A stretch of 31,831 bases of DNA from a virus, in the IMG/VR virus record IMGVR_UViG_3300046787_000103, positions 1-31,831 of that record; one strand, given 5' to 3'. The first letter of the stretch is position 1; each line of letters begins with the position of its first letter. The notes under the pieces were generated by a model. The model had not been told where the DNA came from. It saw only the letters and a program-made list of their open reading frames with translations, and searched no databases. Shown here piece after piece: positions 19,545-27,275 of this stretch. The position numbers were made by a program, and so were the translations under genes.

Positions 19545-21722
19545 TTATGCGCCTCCTATTGCGCTATCGTTCGGCATCGGCTGTTTCACTGGATAGTTAC
19601 CAGGAACTTTGCTGTCTTGGCCTTGTATTCTAATTAGCCCTAGAGTTTGTGTAAACTTGCCCTTAGTGAACTCGCTAGTTACTTCTTGGGCCCTAAATAA
19701 ACCAGAAAATTGTTTTACAATTGATGTATTCCCAAAATCGTAGAATCCAGTATCAGTATTAGCATCGTCTGGAGTTCTAAAATTTACTCTAACCATAACT
19801 TGGCCTTTTTGCCAATCGATGGAACCTTCTTCATTAATTCCATTTCCAGCCGACGGTATTGTAAAATTGCCTGCACCACTATCTCCAATGAAGTACGGAT
19901 CTCCGAGTATTTTCAATGTTAAGTTTTGCATATCGTAACCAGTAGTTGCTAGATCATGAAACTGCCTTGCTGCGGTAGTCGCAGCATCGTCTGGTCCAGA
20001 TGCGCCACCGTGTTTAGCAGTGCGGGTAGATGCAGCATCCCTACGTAATGCTTCTGGGCCAACACCGCCTGCTGGCTGGCTTTGAGGTTGTGCTGCACCG
20101 CTTGCTGCCGGATATGCGCTACTGTTAGCTGCTGCTAATTCTTTGTCTTCAGAATTCTTGCCGCCATCTGCTAACATTTGTTTAAAAAATCCTAACTTGT
20201 ATTCAATTTGAAAATCAAGTATATCGTGGTTTTGCCCAGTGTATATGTAATTAAATTCTCGCTTCGGCACTACTAAATCTACTTTCGATTTAGTGTTAGG
20301 CGGTAAGAAAATAGACGAATCAACTTGGTAAGGTACGACTCTAAAAATTACCTTTTTAGCTTTCTGTCCAGTCTTAGGATCTTCTGAAGAAATGTTGTGT
20401 AAGTGGGTTTCTACTCGCCACCAAACAACTTTGCCGTCGGGCGTTTGGTTTGCTTCTTCAAGTGCCTTTCTTCCGTAATCACTTGTCATGATTACCTGAT
20501 TTATAATATCTTGCACTTTTGCGCCTTGCGCAAATTTAAAATCTGCATTTTTAGTATCAATAGTAATGTCGCCGCGTTTATAGATACCAGTCGCAGGATC
20601 ATATGTTGCATTATCTTTTGAGAACGGTGCACCAGCTTTGTTATACACTCCAAGACCTAAGTCTGCTAAACCAATAGCATTGCCGTTTTCGTTAGATGTA
20701 TACGGCGCAGGAGGGAATACAATATCAATCTCATGTGCATAAGTAACGTTCTTCTTTCGATCCTTATCGTCTTTTAACTTTTTGTTTATAACTTCTTTTA
20801 AACTTTTTTCGCCTTTTGATAATAAGTCAGCAACAGTGTATGGACCATTCTTGTTACAAGCAATGCTCACATCAGTCTTAATTTCTGCAAAACTATCTGA
20901 CTGGCCTTGTTCACTCCACGGGTATGCTTCAATATCATATGTTGCGCCCTTGGCTGTAACTTTCATTTCAACTGTACGAATTTTAATATGGAAATATTTT
21001 GTAGTCTGCGGGATAGTTTGTAAAATCTGATCGGCATTGAAGTGCCCTTTGAATTCTAGCTGGAGCATATAAGGAGCATCTGCATAGTTTGCATGTCCTG
21101 CAAGCAACGCTGCTGTTTGCAATGTTTCCCAAAACTTGCCCATACTATATGGTTCTATAACTCTAAAACTTATATTTGATGAGTTCGAATTACCAGCTTG
21201 TTGATCTAATCCAATAACTCCGGACAATCTAACGTTATCAATGAATGTAGTATAACCCACTGTTGGGCCTGTTGGCATTTGAATTACTGTAGCGCCAACT
21301 GCGCCACGGGCTCCACTGTTTACTTCTTCGTCAGCAAGTGCATACAACCCAAACATATAAGTGTATGATGCATATTTGTGTAAGGGATTACCTTCTGTTG
21401 TGCCCGAGGTGTTTCCAGCAATATCAGCTCCGCTAAACAAACCTGCAATTGTACCTACAGCTTTTGCAATGCCGTTAACTCCTGCTACTATTCCGTTAAC
21501 TCCTGCTGCAATACCGTTAGCTGCATTAGCTACGCCTGCAAGGCTTCCTGCAACACCAGTTCCAACATTTGTTAACCCGTTAAGAGCAGAGCTTTTAATT
21601 GCAGCAGCGGACTGAGTTATTGCTGCAACGCTAGACGTTGCTTGGTTAACTCCACCAACAACAGTGTTTACTTTTACAGTTGCAGTTGTTGCTGCTCTAG
21701 AAACATTATCAAGATATCCCAT
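19545..21722 (-). CDS. Baseplate hub protein, gp27-like (tentative; 725 aa)
   Basis: 725 residues directly upstream of gp5, the place for the hub partner of the spike. Residues about 10-95 are an Ala/Gly/Val-rich low-complexity region with a repeated AAGVNGI unit. The folded part starts with NPLHKYASYTYMFGLYAL (about 112-130), followed by FIDNVRLSGVIGL, FRVIEPYSMG and YMLQLEFKGHF. An NPL..Y.SYTY opening is one I associate with hub-type structural proteins of marine and jumbo myoviruses. A Ser/Ala/Gln-rich linker near residues 530-585 separates a C-terminal domain. T4 gp27 is only 391 aa and I see no clear residue-level match, so assignment rests on position and style. A good AGGAAC ribosome site precedes the ATG. 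Confidence 0.65.
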   Translation of the reverse strand: MGYLDNVSRAATTATVKVNTVVGGVNQATSSVAAITQSAAAIKSSALNGLTNVGTGVAGSLAGVANAANGIAAGVNGIVAGVNGIAKAVGTIAGLFSGADIAGNTSGTTEGNPLHKYASYTYMFGLYALADEEVNSGARGAVGATVIQMPTGPTVGYTTFIDNVRLSGVIGLDQQAGNSNSSNISFRVIEPYSMGKFWETLQTAALLAGHANYADAPYMLQLEFKGHFNADQILQTIPQTTKYFHIKIRTVEMKVTAKGATYDIEAYPWSEQGQSDSFAEIKTDVSIACNKNGPYTVADLLSKGEKSLKEVINKKLKDDKDRKKNVTYAHEIDIVFPPAPYTSNENGNAIGLADLGLGVYNKAGAPFSKDNATYDPATGIYKRGDITIDTKNADFKFAQGAKVQDIINQVIMTSDYGRKALEEANQTPDGKVVWWRVETHLHNISSEDPKTGQKAKKVIFRVVPYQVDSSIFLPPNTKSKVDLVVPKREFNYIYTGQNHDILDFQIEYKLGFFKQMLADGGKNSEDKELAAANSSAYPAASGAAQPQSQPAGGVGPEALRRDAASTRTAKHGGASGPDDAATTAARQFHDLATTGYDMQNLTLKILGDPYFIGDSGAGNFTIPSAGNGINEEGSIDWQKGQVMVRVNFRTPDDANTDTGFYDFGNTSIVKQFSGLFRAQEVTSEFTKGKFTQTLGLIRIQGQDSKVPGNYPVKQPMPNDSAIGGA

Positions 21723-21723
21723 G

Positions 21724-22023
21724 TTACGTTCCTAATAATTTTGTTAAATTATTTCCCTTTGGAATATAAATTTGTACGCCTGGCACAAAATCGTATATAG
21801 GATCTTGCAAGACGTCTAAATTTCGTTGTGTAAATACCCACCAAAGTTTTGCATTTTTATACAAGTCAAACGCCAACAAGTCTGGTCTATGAGTGTACTG
21901 TGCTTCTATAGTATAGAGAAAATCGTCAGGCTCTGCCGGCACTGGTCTAATGTTTAAAAAACTTAGATAGTTATCAACTATCGCAGTGTCCTTCCACGGA
22001 CTGCTATTCTTATATTGTGCCAT
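21724..22023 (-). CDS. 53: Baseplate wedge gp53-like (LysM-like, 99 aa)
   Basis: 99 residues containing YTIEAQYTHRPDLLAFDLY, then KLWWVFTQRN, DPIYDFVPG and IYIPKGNNL. The DLLAxxLY..xxLWWVF..RN...DPI.D...G..I.IP pattern is that of the gp53 wedge family, resembling a LysM fold. T4 gp53 is about twice as long, so this is a compact form holding essentially the conserved domain. Its ATG overlaps the upstream gene's TAA by one base and its stop is one base from the hub start, so all three are probably translationally coupled. In T4, gp53 joins the inner wedges to the hub. Confidence 0.82.
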   Translation of the reverse strand: MAQYKNSSPWKDTAIVDNYLSFLNIRPVPAEPDDFLYTIEAQYTHRPDLLAFDLYKNAKLWWVFTQRNLDVLQDPIYDFVPGVQIYIPKGNNLTKLLGT

Positions 22024-22844
22024 TATACGAATCCTGCGGCGCCGCCGTTAACAAACGAGTATAGATTAAACGTTTTAATTTTTTCTCTGCTGTAAATTGG
22101 TTGTAGTGTTACGTTAATACTGCTCTTAATTGGTACATGACTTGCGCCAGCGGCAATATAATCAACGCCGTTTGGTAAGTCAATTGTGTAACTTTTTACA
22201 ATAACAGGAATATCATTAAACACACTATCGCCATAGGCATTGAATTTTAAAATAATTGGAGGATTGCCGTCTGGAAACATTTTTGTACTTGCTCTTAAAA
22301 AGTTTACAGCCTTAACCCATGCTTGGCCTTCTACCGAATCTGTTACATAAAATGGCGCACTTACTGAAATAGTTTCTGCTTTGCTGTGCTGGTATGCAAA
22401 AAATGAATAGTTACTATGAGTAATAGATTGTTCTTCATAACTTGCACCACCGCTTACGTTGATAGTCGGAGTAAATGGAAATACTAATGAGCCAATTGCT
22501 CCAGTTAATCGTGGGCGCCATTCACCACCACCGTTGCCGCCGAGTGCGCTGGCTAAGCCGCCAATAGCGCCCGCAAGATTACCGATAGTACCGAGCGCAT
22601 TAGTAAATAGTGCTGCGCCTGCTGTAAATTGGCTCATTGGATTTCCACCTGCAGGTAGGTTAAAACTCCTAAGTGCGGACACTGCACCAACTGCATTACC
22701 TACCTGCCCTAGGGCGCCAGAAATCCTACTAGCTGTTCCAGTAATATTGTTAAGTGTACCCATTGCTTGGGTAGCAGCCGAACCAACTGACGCAGCCGAC
22801 CCCGTGATTGTACGCAGTCCAGCGCCTATATCAAAATTTGCCAT
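22023..22844 (-). CDS. Baseplate-tail tube junction protein, gp48/gp54-like (tentative)
   Basis: First gene of the minus-strand baseplate operon, 273 residues, with a strong AAAGGAG ribosome site at 22851-22857. Residues 1-100 are Gly/Ala/Ser-rich (GSAASVGSAATQAMG, AGAIGGLASALGG). The folded part has LVFPFTPTINVSGGASYEEQ (about 119-138), THSNYSFFAYQHS, AWVKAVNFLRASTKMF and PPIILKFNAYGDSVFNDIPV, ending with a LQPIYSREKIKTFNL segment. This protein type sits next to gp53 in marine T4-like phages as I recall and is often treated as a tube-cap or tube-initiator (gp48/54) counterpart. Structural nature is firm; the specific T4 equivalence is not. Confidence 0.6.
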   Translation of the reverse strand: MANFDIGAGLRTITGSAASVGSAATQAMGTLNNITGTASRISGALGQVGNAVGAVSALRSFNLPAGGNPMSQFTAGAALFTNALGTIGNLAGAIGGLASALGGNGGGEWRPRLTGAIGSLVFPFTPTINVSGGASYEEQSITHSNYSFFAYQHSKAETISVSAPFYVTDSVEGQAWVKAVNFLRASTKMFPDGNPPIILKFNAYGDSVFNDIPVIVKSYTIDLPNGVDYIAAGASHVPIKSSINVTLQPIYSREKIKTFNLYSFVNGGAAGFV

Positions 22845-22850
22845 ATTGGA

Positions 22851-22870
22851 CTCCTTTGTTACTATATTTA
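22851..22870 (-). promoter_or_regulatory. Late-promoter-like element and strong RBS of the baseplate operon
   Basis: Minus strand: ACTAAATATA overlaps 22863-22872 and contains the late core TAAATA. It is followed by AAAGGAG (22851-22857) six bases before the ATG at 22844. This is the head of the long tail operon. The element abuts the -35 box of the divergent sigma-70 promoter. Confidence 0.6.
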
Positions 22871-22871
22871 G

Positions 22872-22900
22872 TTGACAAAATTAAGTACATAGTTTATAAT
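22872..22900 (+). promoter_or_regulatory. Perfect consensus sigma-70 promoter for gp55
   Basis: TTGACA at 22872-22877, a 17-base spacer, then TATAAT at 22895-22900: both hexamers and the spacing are exact consensus. The predicted start near 22907 gives a leader of about 13 bases containing AGGA (22911-22914) before the gp55 ATG at 22920. It would be read by unmodified host RNA polymerase early in infection. Confidence 0.88.
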
Positions 22901-22919
22901 AATACAAAATAGGACTACA

Positions 22920-23741
22920 ATGAAAGTTAACTACCTTAATAACAAAGATTTATTAGAAGAAATCCACAAAAGTAAAAATACGTTTTCTAGTTATACTAAG
23001 CCAGAATATCACCGATACGACCTTATATTACCCAGTGTTGATAAGATTAATATTCGAACTATTGCCGAAGCTAAACGTGCCCAAGCTAAACGATTAGGCC
23101 AAGAAGAGTACCAACGCAGAAAAGCATTAGGTGAAAAGGTTAAACAAGCAGATACAGAAGTCGATTACAAAAAAATTGCCAAAACTGATGTAGTCTTCCG
23201 GGTAATGACGTTTGATCATATTCCGCTTAACAATACTCGTAAAAAGAATCCGAAAACTCTTGCTGATCATCGTGACAAAGTAAACTTTCCCCCATTCCAA
23301 CACTGGAAGTTTGACGAAAACGATATCCTAGTCTGTGTTGGAAAAAGTCACTGGAAGGGCGATATAGAAAAAGGCAAGTTTAACAAAGACCACGGGCAGA
23401 TTACCAATACGCTAGCCCGTATGTACATTAAATTATGCGAGAGATACGCTACAAGAGGTAACGTTCGTGGATATACTTATAACGATGAAATGCGGGGCCA
23501 AGCTATACTTCAACTTACTCAAATTGGTCTTCAATTTGATGAAAGTAAGTCGGATAATCCTTTTGCTTATTTTACTGCCGCCGTTACTAACAGTTTTGTT
23601 AGAATCATCAACTTAGAAAAACGTAATCAAAATATACGTGATGACTTATTAGAAATTAACGGGATGAATCCTAGCTATTCAAGAACAGGGTCTGGTGAAC
23701 ATGCTGCTGCTGTCAAACGGTTCGACGAAACTACTGATTGA
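22920..23741 (+). CDS. 55: Late-transcription sigma factor gp55
   Basis: 273 residues. The opening MKVNYLNNKDLLEEIHKSK resembles the start of T4 gp55 (YNYVNNKELLQAI...). Residues about 150-255 carry the sigma region-2-like core: QITNTLARMYIKLCERYA, MRGQAILQLTQIGLQFDESK, NPFAYFTAAVTNSFVRIIN and LEKRNQNIRDDLLE. gp55 directs host RNA polymerase to TATAAATA late promoters, coupled to replication through the sliding clamp. T4 gp55 is 185 aa; the extra length here is mainly a Lys/Arg-rich region at about residues 30-150. The C-terminus (HAAAVKRFDETTD) lacks an obvious counterpart of the T4 hydrophobic clamp-binding tail (LDFLYE). The gene is led by a consensus host promoter and followed by gp47. 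Confidence 0.9.
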   Translation: MKVNYLNNKDLLEEIHKSKNTFSSYTKPEYHRYDLILPSVDKINIRTIAEAKRAQAKRLGQEEYQRRKALGEKVKQADTEVDYKKIAKTDVVFRVMTFDHIPLNNTRKKNPKTLADHRDKVNFPPFQHWKFDENDILVCVGKSHWKGDIEKGKFNKDHGQITNTLARMYIKLCERYATRGNVRGYTYNDEMRGQAILQLTQIGLQFDESKSDNPFAYFTAAVTNSFVRIINLEKRNQNIRDDLLEINGMNPSYSRTGSGEHAAAVKRFDETTD

Positions 23742-23766
23742 CCTGTAGGCTTAAAACAACTATACT
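23738..23766 (+). promoter_or_regulatory. Sigma-70 promoter for gp47/gp46
   Basis: TTGACC at 23738-23743 and TATACT at 23761-23766, spacer exactly 17 bases, each hexamer one mismatch from consensus. The -35 box overlaps the gp55 TGA stop. The distance from the -10 box to the start codon is 19 bases, identical to the gp55 promoter. This would allow gp47/46 to be read independently of gp55. Confidence 0.65.
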
Positions 23767-23774
23767 AGATCAAC

Positions 23775-23788
23775 GGAGACTAAATTTG
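23775..23788 (+). promoter_or_regulatory. RBS fixing a TTG start for gp47
   Basis: GGAG at 23775-23778, seven bases before TTG at 23786. The upstream in-frame TTG at 23738 is rejected because it lies at the gp55 stop, inside the promoter, has no ribosome site, and would add 16 residues ahead of the conserved FxDIHFG start of the enzyme. Confidence 0.7.
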
Positions 23789-24799
23789 AGTAATCTTTTT
23801 AAGAAAGCAGCTTGCTTCACAGACATACACTTTGGATTAAAATCAAACAGCCATGTTCACAATCAAGACTGTGAAGATTTTGTAGATTGGTACATTGCAA
23901 AAGCGAAAGAGGAGGAGTGTGATGTTGGAATTTTTCTCGGCGATTGGCACCATAACCGAAATAGTCTTAATATCACTACTATGGACTATAGCCTTAGGGC
24001 CTTGGAAAAGCTGGGTAAGGCGTTCGATCAATTTTATTTCTTTCCTGGTAATCACGATTTGTATTACAAAGATAAACGAGACATCCATTCCGTTGAATTC
24101 GGAAAATATATTCCCGGAATCACTGTTGTACATGAGCCTACCACTATTGGTAACGTTACTATGTGCCCGTGGCTCGTTGGAGACGAATGGAAAACTGTAG
24201 GAAGCAAAGGCGGCAAATATATCTTTGGCCATTTTGAACTACCTAACTTCTTCATGAACGCTATGGTACAGATGCCAGACCACGGTGAGATTCAACTCGA
24301 CAGTTTTCAATCTTATGAGTTAGGATTCAGCGGACACTTCCACAAACGTCAAAGTAAGGGTAATATGCACTACATCGGTAATGCATTTCCGCACAACTAT
24401 GCAGACAACTGGGACGATGATCGTGGGATGATGATATTAGAATGGGGCGGACAGCCCGAATATCATAGCTGGCCTCTTCAGCCAACATTCCGTACAGTAA
24501 AATTAAGTCAACTAATTGACGAAGCTGATACATTGATTAAGCCGAATCAACATCTCAGAGTTAGTCTAGACATTGATATTAGCTACGAAGAAGCTAGTTT
24601 CATCAAAGAAAAGTTTATGAGCGACTACGAGATTCGCGAACTAACACTTATTCCAGAAAAGAAAGAGATAGAAATCAATACAGACATTGATATCCAAGCA
24701 TTTGAGTCTGTGGATCAAATTGTTAGCAACCAACTTGTCAATATCGAAAGCGACACATTTGATAAAAAGATTCTGTTGGAGATTTACAACAGCCTATGA
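23786..24799 (+). CDS. 47: Recombination nuclease subunit gp47 (Mre11/SbcD type)
   Basis: 337 residues from the TTG start, matching T4 gp47 (339 aa). Metallophosphoesterase motifs appear in order: D13-I-H15 (CFTDIHFG), G52-D53 (FLGDWHHN), G88-N-H-D91 (FFPGNHD), GHFELP near residue 150 and SGHFHKR near 183. These bind two metal ions for 3'-5' exonuclease and endonuclease activity. gp47 works with the gp46 ATPase to resect DNA ends for recombination-dependent replication and to help degrade host DNA. The last four bases overlap the gp46 start (ATGA), so the subunits are translationally coupled. All catalytic motifs look intact. Confidence 0.95.
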   Translation: MSNLFKKAACFTDIHFGLKSNSHVHNQDCEDFVDWYIAKAKEEECDVGIFLGDWHHNRNSLNITTMDYSLRALEKLGKAFDQFYFFPGNHDLYYKDKRDIHSVEFGKYIPGITVVHEPTTIGNVTMCPWLVGDEWKTVGSKGGKYIFGHFELPNFFMNAMVQMPDHGEIQLDSFQSYELGFSGHFHKRQSKGNMHYIGNAFPHNYADNWDDDRGMMILEWGGQPEYHSWPLQPTFRTVKLSQLIDEADTLIKPNQHLRVSLDIDISYEEASFIKEKFMSDYEIRELTLIPEKKEIEINTDIDIQAFESVDQIVSNQLVNIESDTFDKKILLEIYNSL

Positions 24800-26574
24800 T
24801 TAAGATAAAAGATTTAACAGTTAAGAATTTTATGAGTGTGGGTAACCAGACTCAAGCAGTAGACTTTGGTCGTCAACAATTAACATTAGTACTAGGTGAA
24901 AACTTAGATCAAGGCGGGGACGACAGTGGTTCACGCAATGGTACAGGTAAAACTACTATTGTTAATGCGTTGAGCTTTGCATTGTTCGGTACTGCACTTA
25001 CTAGCATTAAGAAAGATAACTTAATCAATAAGATTAATAACAAGAACATGCTAGTCACTCTTACTTTTGAGAAGGACGGAAACAAATATAAAATCGAACG
25101 AGGTCGTAAACCGACAATCATGAAGTTTTATATTAACGATCAGGCCAAAGGCGAGTTAAATTCTGACGATAGTCAGGGTGACATGCGTGAAACGCAAAAG
25201 GATATCGACGAGTTGTTAGGTATGAGCCACGATATGTTTAAGCATATTGTAGCTCTTAACACATATACAGAACCGTTTCTGAGCTTGAAGGCAAATGAGC
25301 AACGAGAAATTATCGAACAACTGTTAGGTATTACTCTGCTTTCCGAGAAAGCTGATCTGCTAAAAGAGCAAATTCGTCTTACTAAAGAATCAATTGTTCA
25401 AGAGTCGGCTGATATCGAAGCTTCTAAAAAATCAAACGATAAGATTCGAGTCAGTATTTCAGGTTTAGAAACTAGACAAAGCGCATGGTATACTCAACGT
25501 AATGCAGATTGTGAAAAAATTGCTAAAAGTATTGCTGAACTACAAAGTGTTGACATTGACAATGAGTTAAATCAACATGCAAAATTAAAACAATACGATG
25601 AACACGCTGCAAAAATTAAAAGTTTAAACAAAGAAAAAGCAACATTAGAAACAGCAGTTATTCAAGCAGATAAGGCAGTAACCAAGTATACTAAAGAAGT
25701 AGAACAATTAAAAAATAAAACTTGTCCGGCTTGTGAACAAGGATTGCATAGTCATAAACACGAAGAAATGACCAGTCATGCTGAAAAGAATTTAGCAGAT
25801 GCACTAGTTTATTTGCAAGGTGTTAGTGATAGTTACGCAAGTGTCATTGAAGAACTTGATACTATCGGTGATATAAACGGTCGACCGAAAACATATTACG
25901 ATACTGTTGAAGAAGCACTAAAGCATCAAAACAACCTTACAAGTTTAGAAACTGCATTGAATAAGAGAGAAAACGAAGTTGATCCGTATCAAGAGCAGAT
26001 CGACGAATTGAAGCACACTGCAATTCAAGAAATCAATTGGGATAGTGTTAACGCACTAACTTCAATGAAGGACCATCAAGAATTCTTACTTAAATTGCTA
26101 ACAAACAAAGATAGTTTTATCCGTAAAAAGATCATAGATCAAAACCTTGCCTATCTGAATAACAGGCTTACGTACTATCTTGACAAAATGGGATTGCCGC
26201 ATCAAGTAAGTTTCTTAAATGACTTAAACGTCGAAATTACACAGTTAGGTCAAGATTTAGACTTTGATAACTTATCACGTGGCGAACGCAATCGTTTGAT
26301 CTTAGGGTTAAGCTGGAGCTTCCGTGATGTGTGGGAAAGTTTATACCAAAATATTAACTTGTTATTCATCGACGAACTTATTGATAATGGTTTAGATGCT
26401 AACGGTGTTGAGAATGCCTTAAGTGTTCTTAAGAAGATGGCACGTGAACGCAATAAGAACATTTATCTGATTAGTCACAAGGATGAATTAATCGGTCGTG
26501 TAAACAATGTACTAAAGGTTGTCAAAGAAAACGGATTTACCAGCTACTCGAACGATATCGAAATTACAGAATGA
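24796..26574 (+). CDS. 46: Recombination nuclease ATPase subunit gp46 (Rad50/SbcC type)
   Basis: 592 residues (T4 gp46 560). Walker A is GSRNGTGKTT at about 45-54, with a Gly/Asp-rich insertion before it (LGENLDQGGDD). A Q-loop region around 150-160 is followed by a long charged coiled coil, interrupted by the zinc hook C310-P-A-C313. The coil then returns to the ABC signature LSRGERNR near 494 and Walker B LLFIDELIDNG near 523-533, with a D-loop after it and SHKDE as the switch histidine. It forms the Mre11/Rad50-like complex with gp47. ATGA overlaps occur at both ends, with gp47 upstream and the small basic protein downstream. Confidence 0.95.
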   Translation: MIKIKDLTVKNFMSVGNQTQAVDFGRQQLTLVLGENLDQGGDDSGSRNGTGKTTIVNALSFALFGTALTSIKKDNLINKINNKNMLVTLTFEKDGNKYKIERGRKPTIMKFYINDQAKGELNSDDSQGDMRETQKDIDELLGMSHDMFKHIVALNTYTEPFLSLKANEQREIIEQLLGITLLSEKADLLKEQIRLTKESIVQESADIEASKKSNDKIRVSISGLETRQSAWYTQRNADCEKIAKSIAELQSVDIDNELNQHAKLKQYDEHAAKIKSLNKEKATLETAVIQADKAVTKYTKEVEQLKNKTCPACEQGLHSHKHEEMTSHAEKNLADALVYLQGVSDSYASVIEELDTIGDINGRPKTYYDTVEEALKHQNNLTSLETALNKRENEVDPYQEQIDELKHTAIQEINWDSVNALTSMKDHQEFLLKLLTNKDSFIRKKIIDQNLAYLNNRLTYYLDKMGLPHQVSFLNDLNVEITQLGQDLDFDNLSRGERNRLILGLSWSFRDVWESLYQNINLLFIDELIDNGLDANGVENALSVLKKMARERNKNIYLISHKDELIGRVNNVLKVVKENGFTSYSNDIEITE

Positions 26575-26846
26575 GCTACGAAGAGTCACATGACCAGCTG
26601 ATGAAGGAATTTCGAAAGTATTTCGAAAACTATCAGGACTGGGCTACAAATCAAACACATGCCGCAGGTATGCGGTGTCGTGCAAATTTATCAGAAATTA
26701 GGCGCATATCAAAGGCACTTAGGGCAGATATTATCGAAACTAGACGAACGTTTCCGAAAATTAAGTCACCGAAATATAGAGAAGCATTACTTAAAGAACA
26801 GCTCGCTCAAAAACAACAGGCAGAAAAAGGCACCGACACTAACTAA
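26571..26846 (+). CDS. Small basic protein, possibly histone-H1-like (91 aa)
   Basis: 91 residues starting inside the gp46 stop (ATGA). It is a predominantly helical, charged protein with AAGMRCRANLSEIRRISKAL at about 31-50 and a Lys/Gln-rich tail (KYREALLKEQLAQKQQAEKG). An AG.RaR..L.eirk motif occurs in small proteins of marine T4-like phages, sometimes annotated as histone-H1-like; the resemblance here is partial. Coupling to gp46/47 suggests a DNA-transaction role, but this is inference and no catalytic motif is present. Confidence 0.75.
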   Translation: MSYEESHDQLMKEFRKYFENYQDWATNQTHAAGMRCRANLSEIRRISKALRADIIETRRTFPKIKSPKYREALLKEQLAQKQQAEKGTDTN

Positions 26847-26849
26847 TTG

Positions 26850-27275
26850 ATGTCATGGACTTATGAGAATCAAATTGTCGAAACACTCCCCGAAGATTGT
26901 GTAGGCTTTGTATATCTCATAACAAATATCATCTCTGGACGCAAATATATAGGCAAAAAATTAGCTAAGTTCAGCAAGACTACAACTAAAACTGTAACCT
27001 TAAAGAACGGAACTAAAAAGAAAAAGAAGATTAGAAGCAAAGTCGACAGCGACTGGCGTGAGTATTACGGAAGTAGTCCTAATCTTCAAAAAGACATAGA
27101 CACCCTAGGCACAGAAAACTTCACTCGAGAAATACTATATTACTGCACATCAAAGGCGCAATGCTCTTACATCGAGGCCAGAGAACAATTTTCCCGCAAA
27201 GTATTAGAATCAGATGAGTACTACAACGGACATATTCAAGTTCGTGTACATGGCTCACATATATTAAAATCATAA
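26850..27275 (+). CDS. GIY-YIG-type nuclease (Seg-like), 141 aa
   Basis: From the ATG at 26850 (an in-frame TTG just before it is less likely), the product has a GIY-YIG core: VYLITN at 21-26 for GIY, then GRKYIGKK at 30-37 for YIG. A Lys-rich insert (NGTKKKKKIRSK) follows, then DWREYYGSS, ENFTREILYYC and SYIEAREQF, the last two being helix motifs where the family's metal-binding glutamate is expected. Free-standing GIY-YIG proteins in T4-like phages (Seg family) are homing endonucleases, but this short form has no obvious DNA-binding tail, so it may be a small conserved phage nuclease. It starts three bases after the stop of the 91-aa gene. A 477-base non-coding, structured region follows directly. 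Confidence 0.8.
   Translation: MSWTYENQIVETLPEDCVGFVYLITNIISGRKYIGKKLAKFSKTTTKTVTLKNGTKKKKKIRSKVDSDWREYYGSSPNLQKDIDTLGTENFTREILYYCTSKAQCSYIEAREQFSRKVLESDEYYNGHIQVRVHGSHILKS

Noticed and set aside
23843-24255. Overlapping ORFs of 101-129 aa on both strands within gp47
   Set aside because: They lie wholly inside gp47, whose catalytic motifs are intact, and show no independent start signals or recognisable domains.
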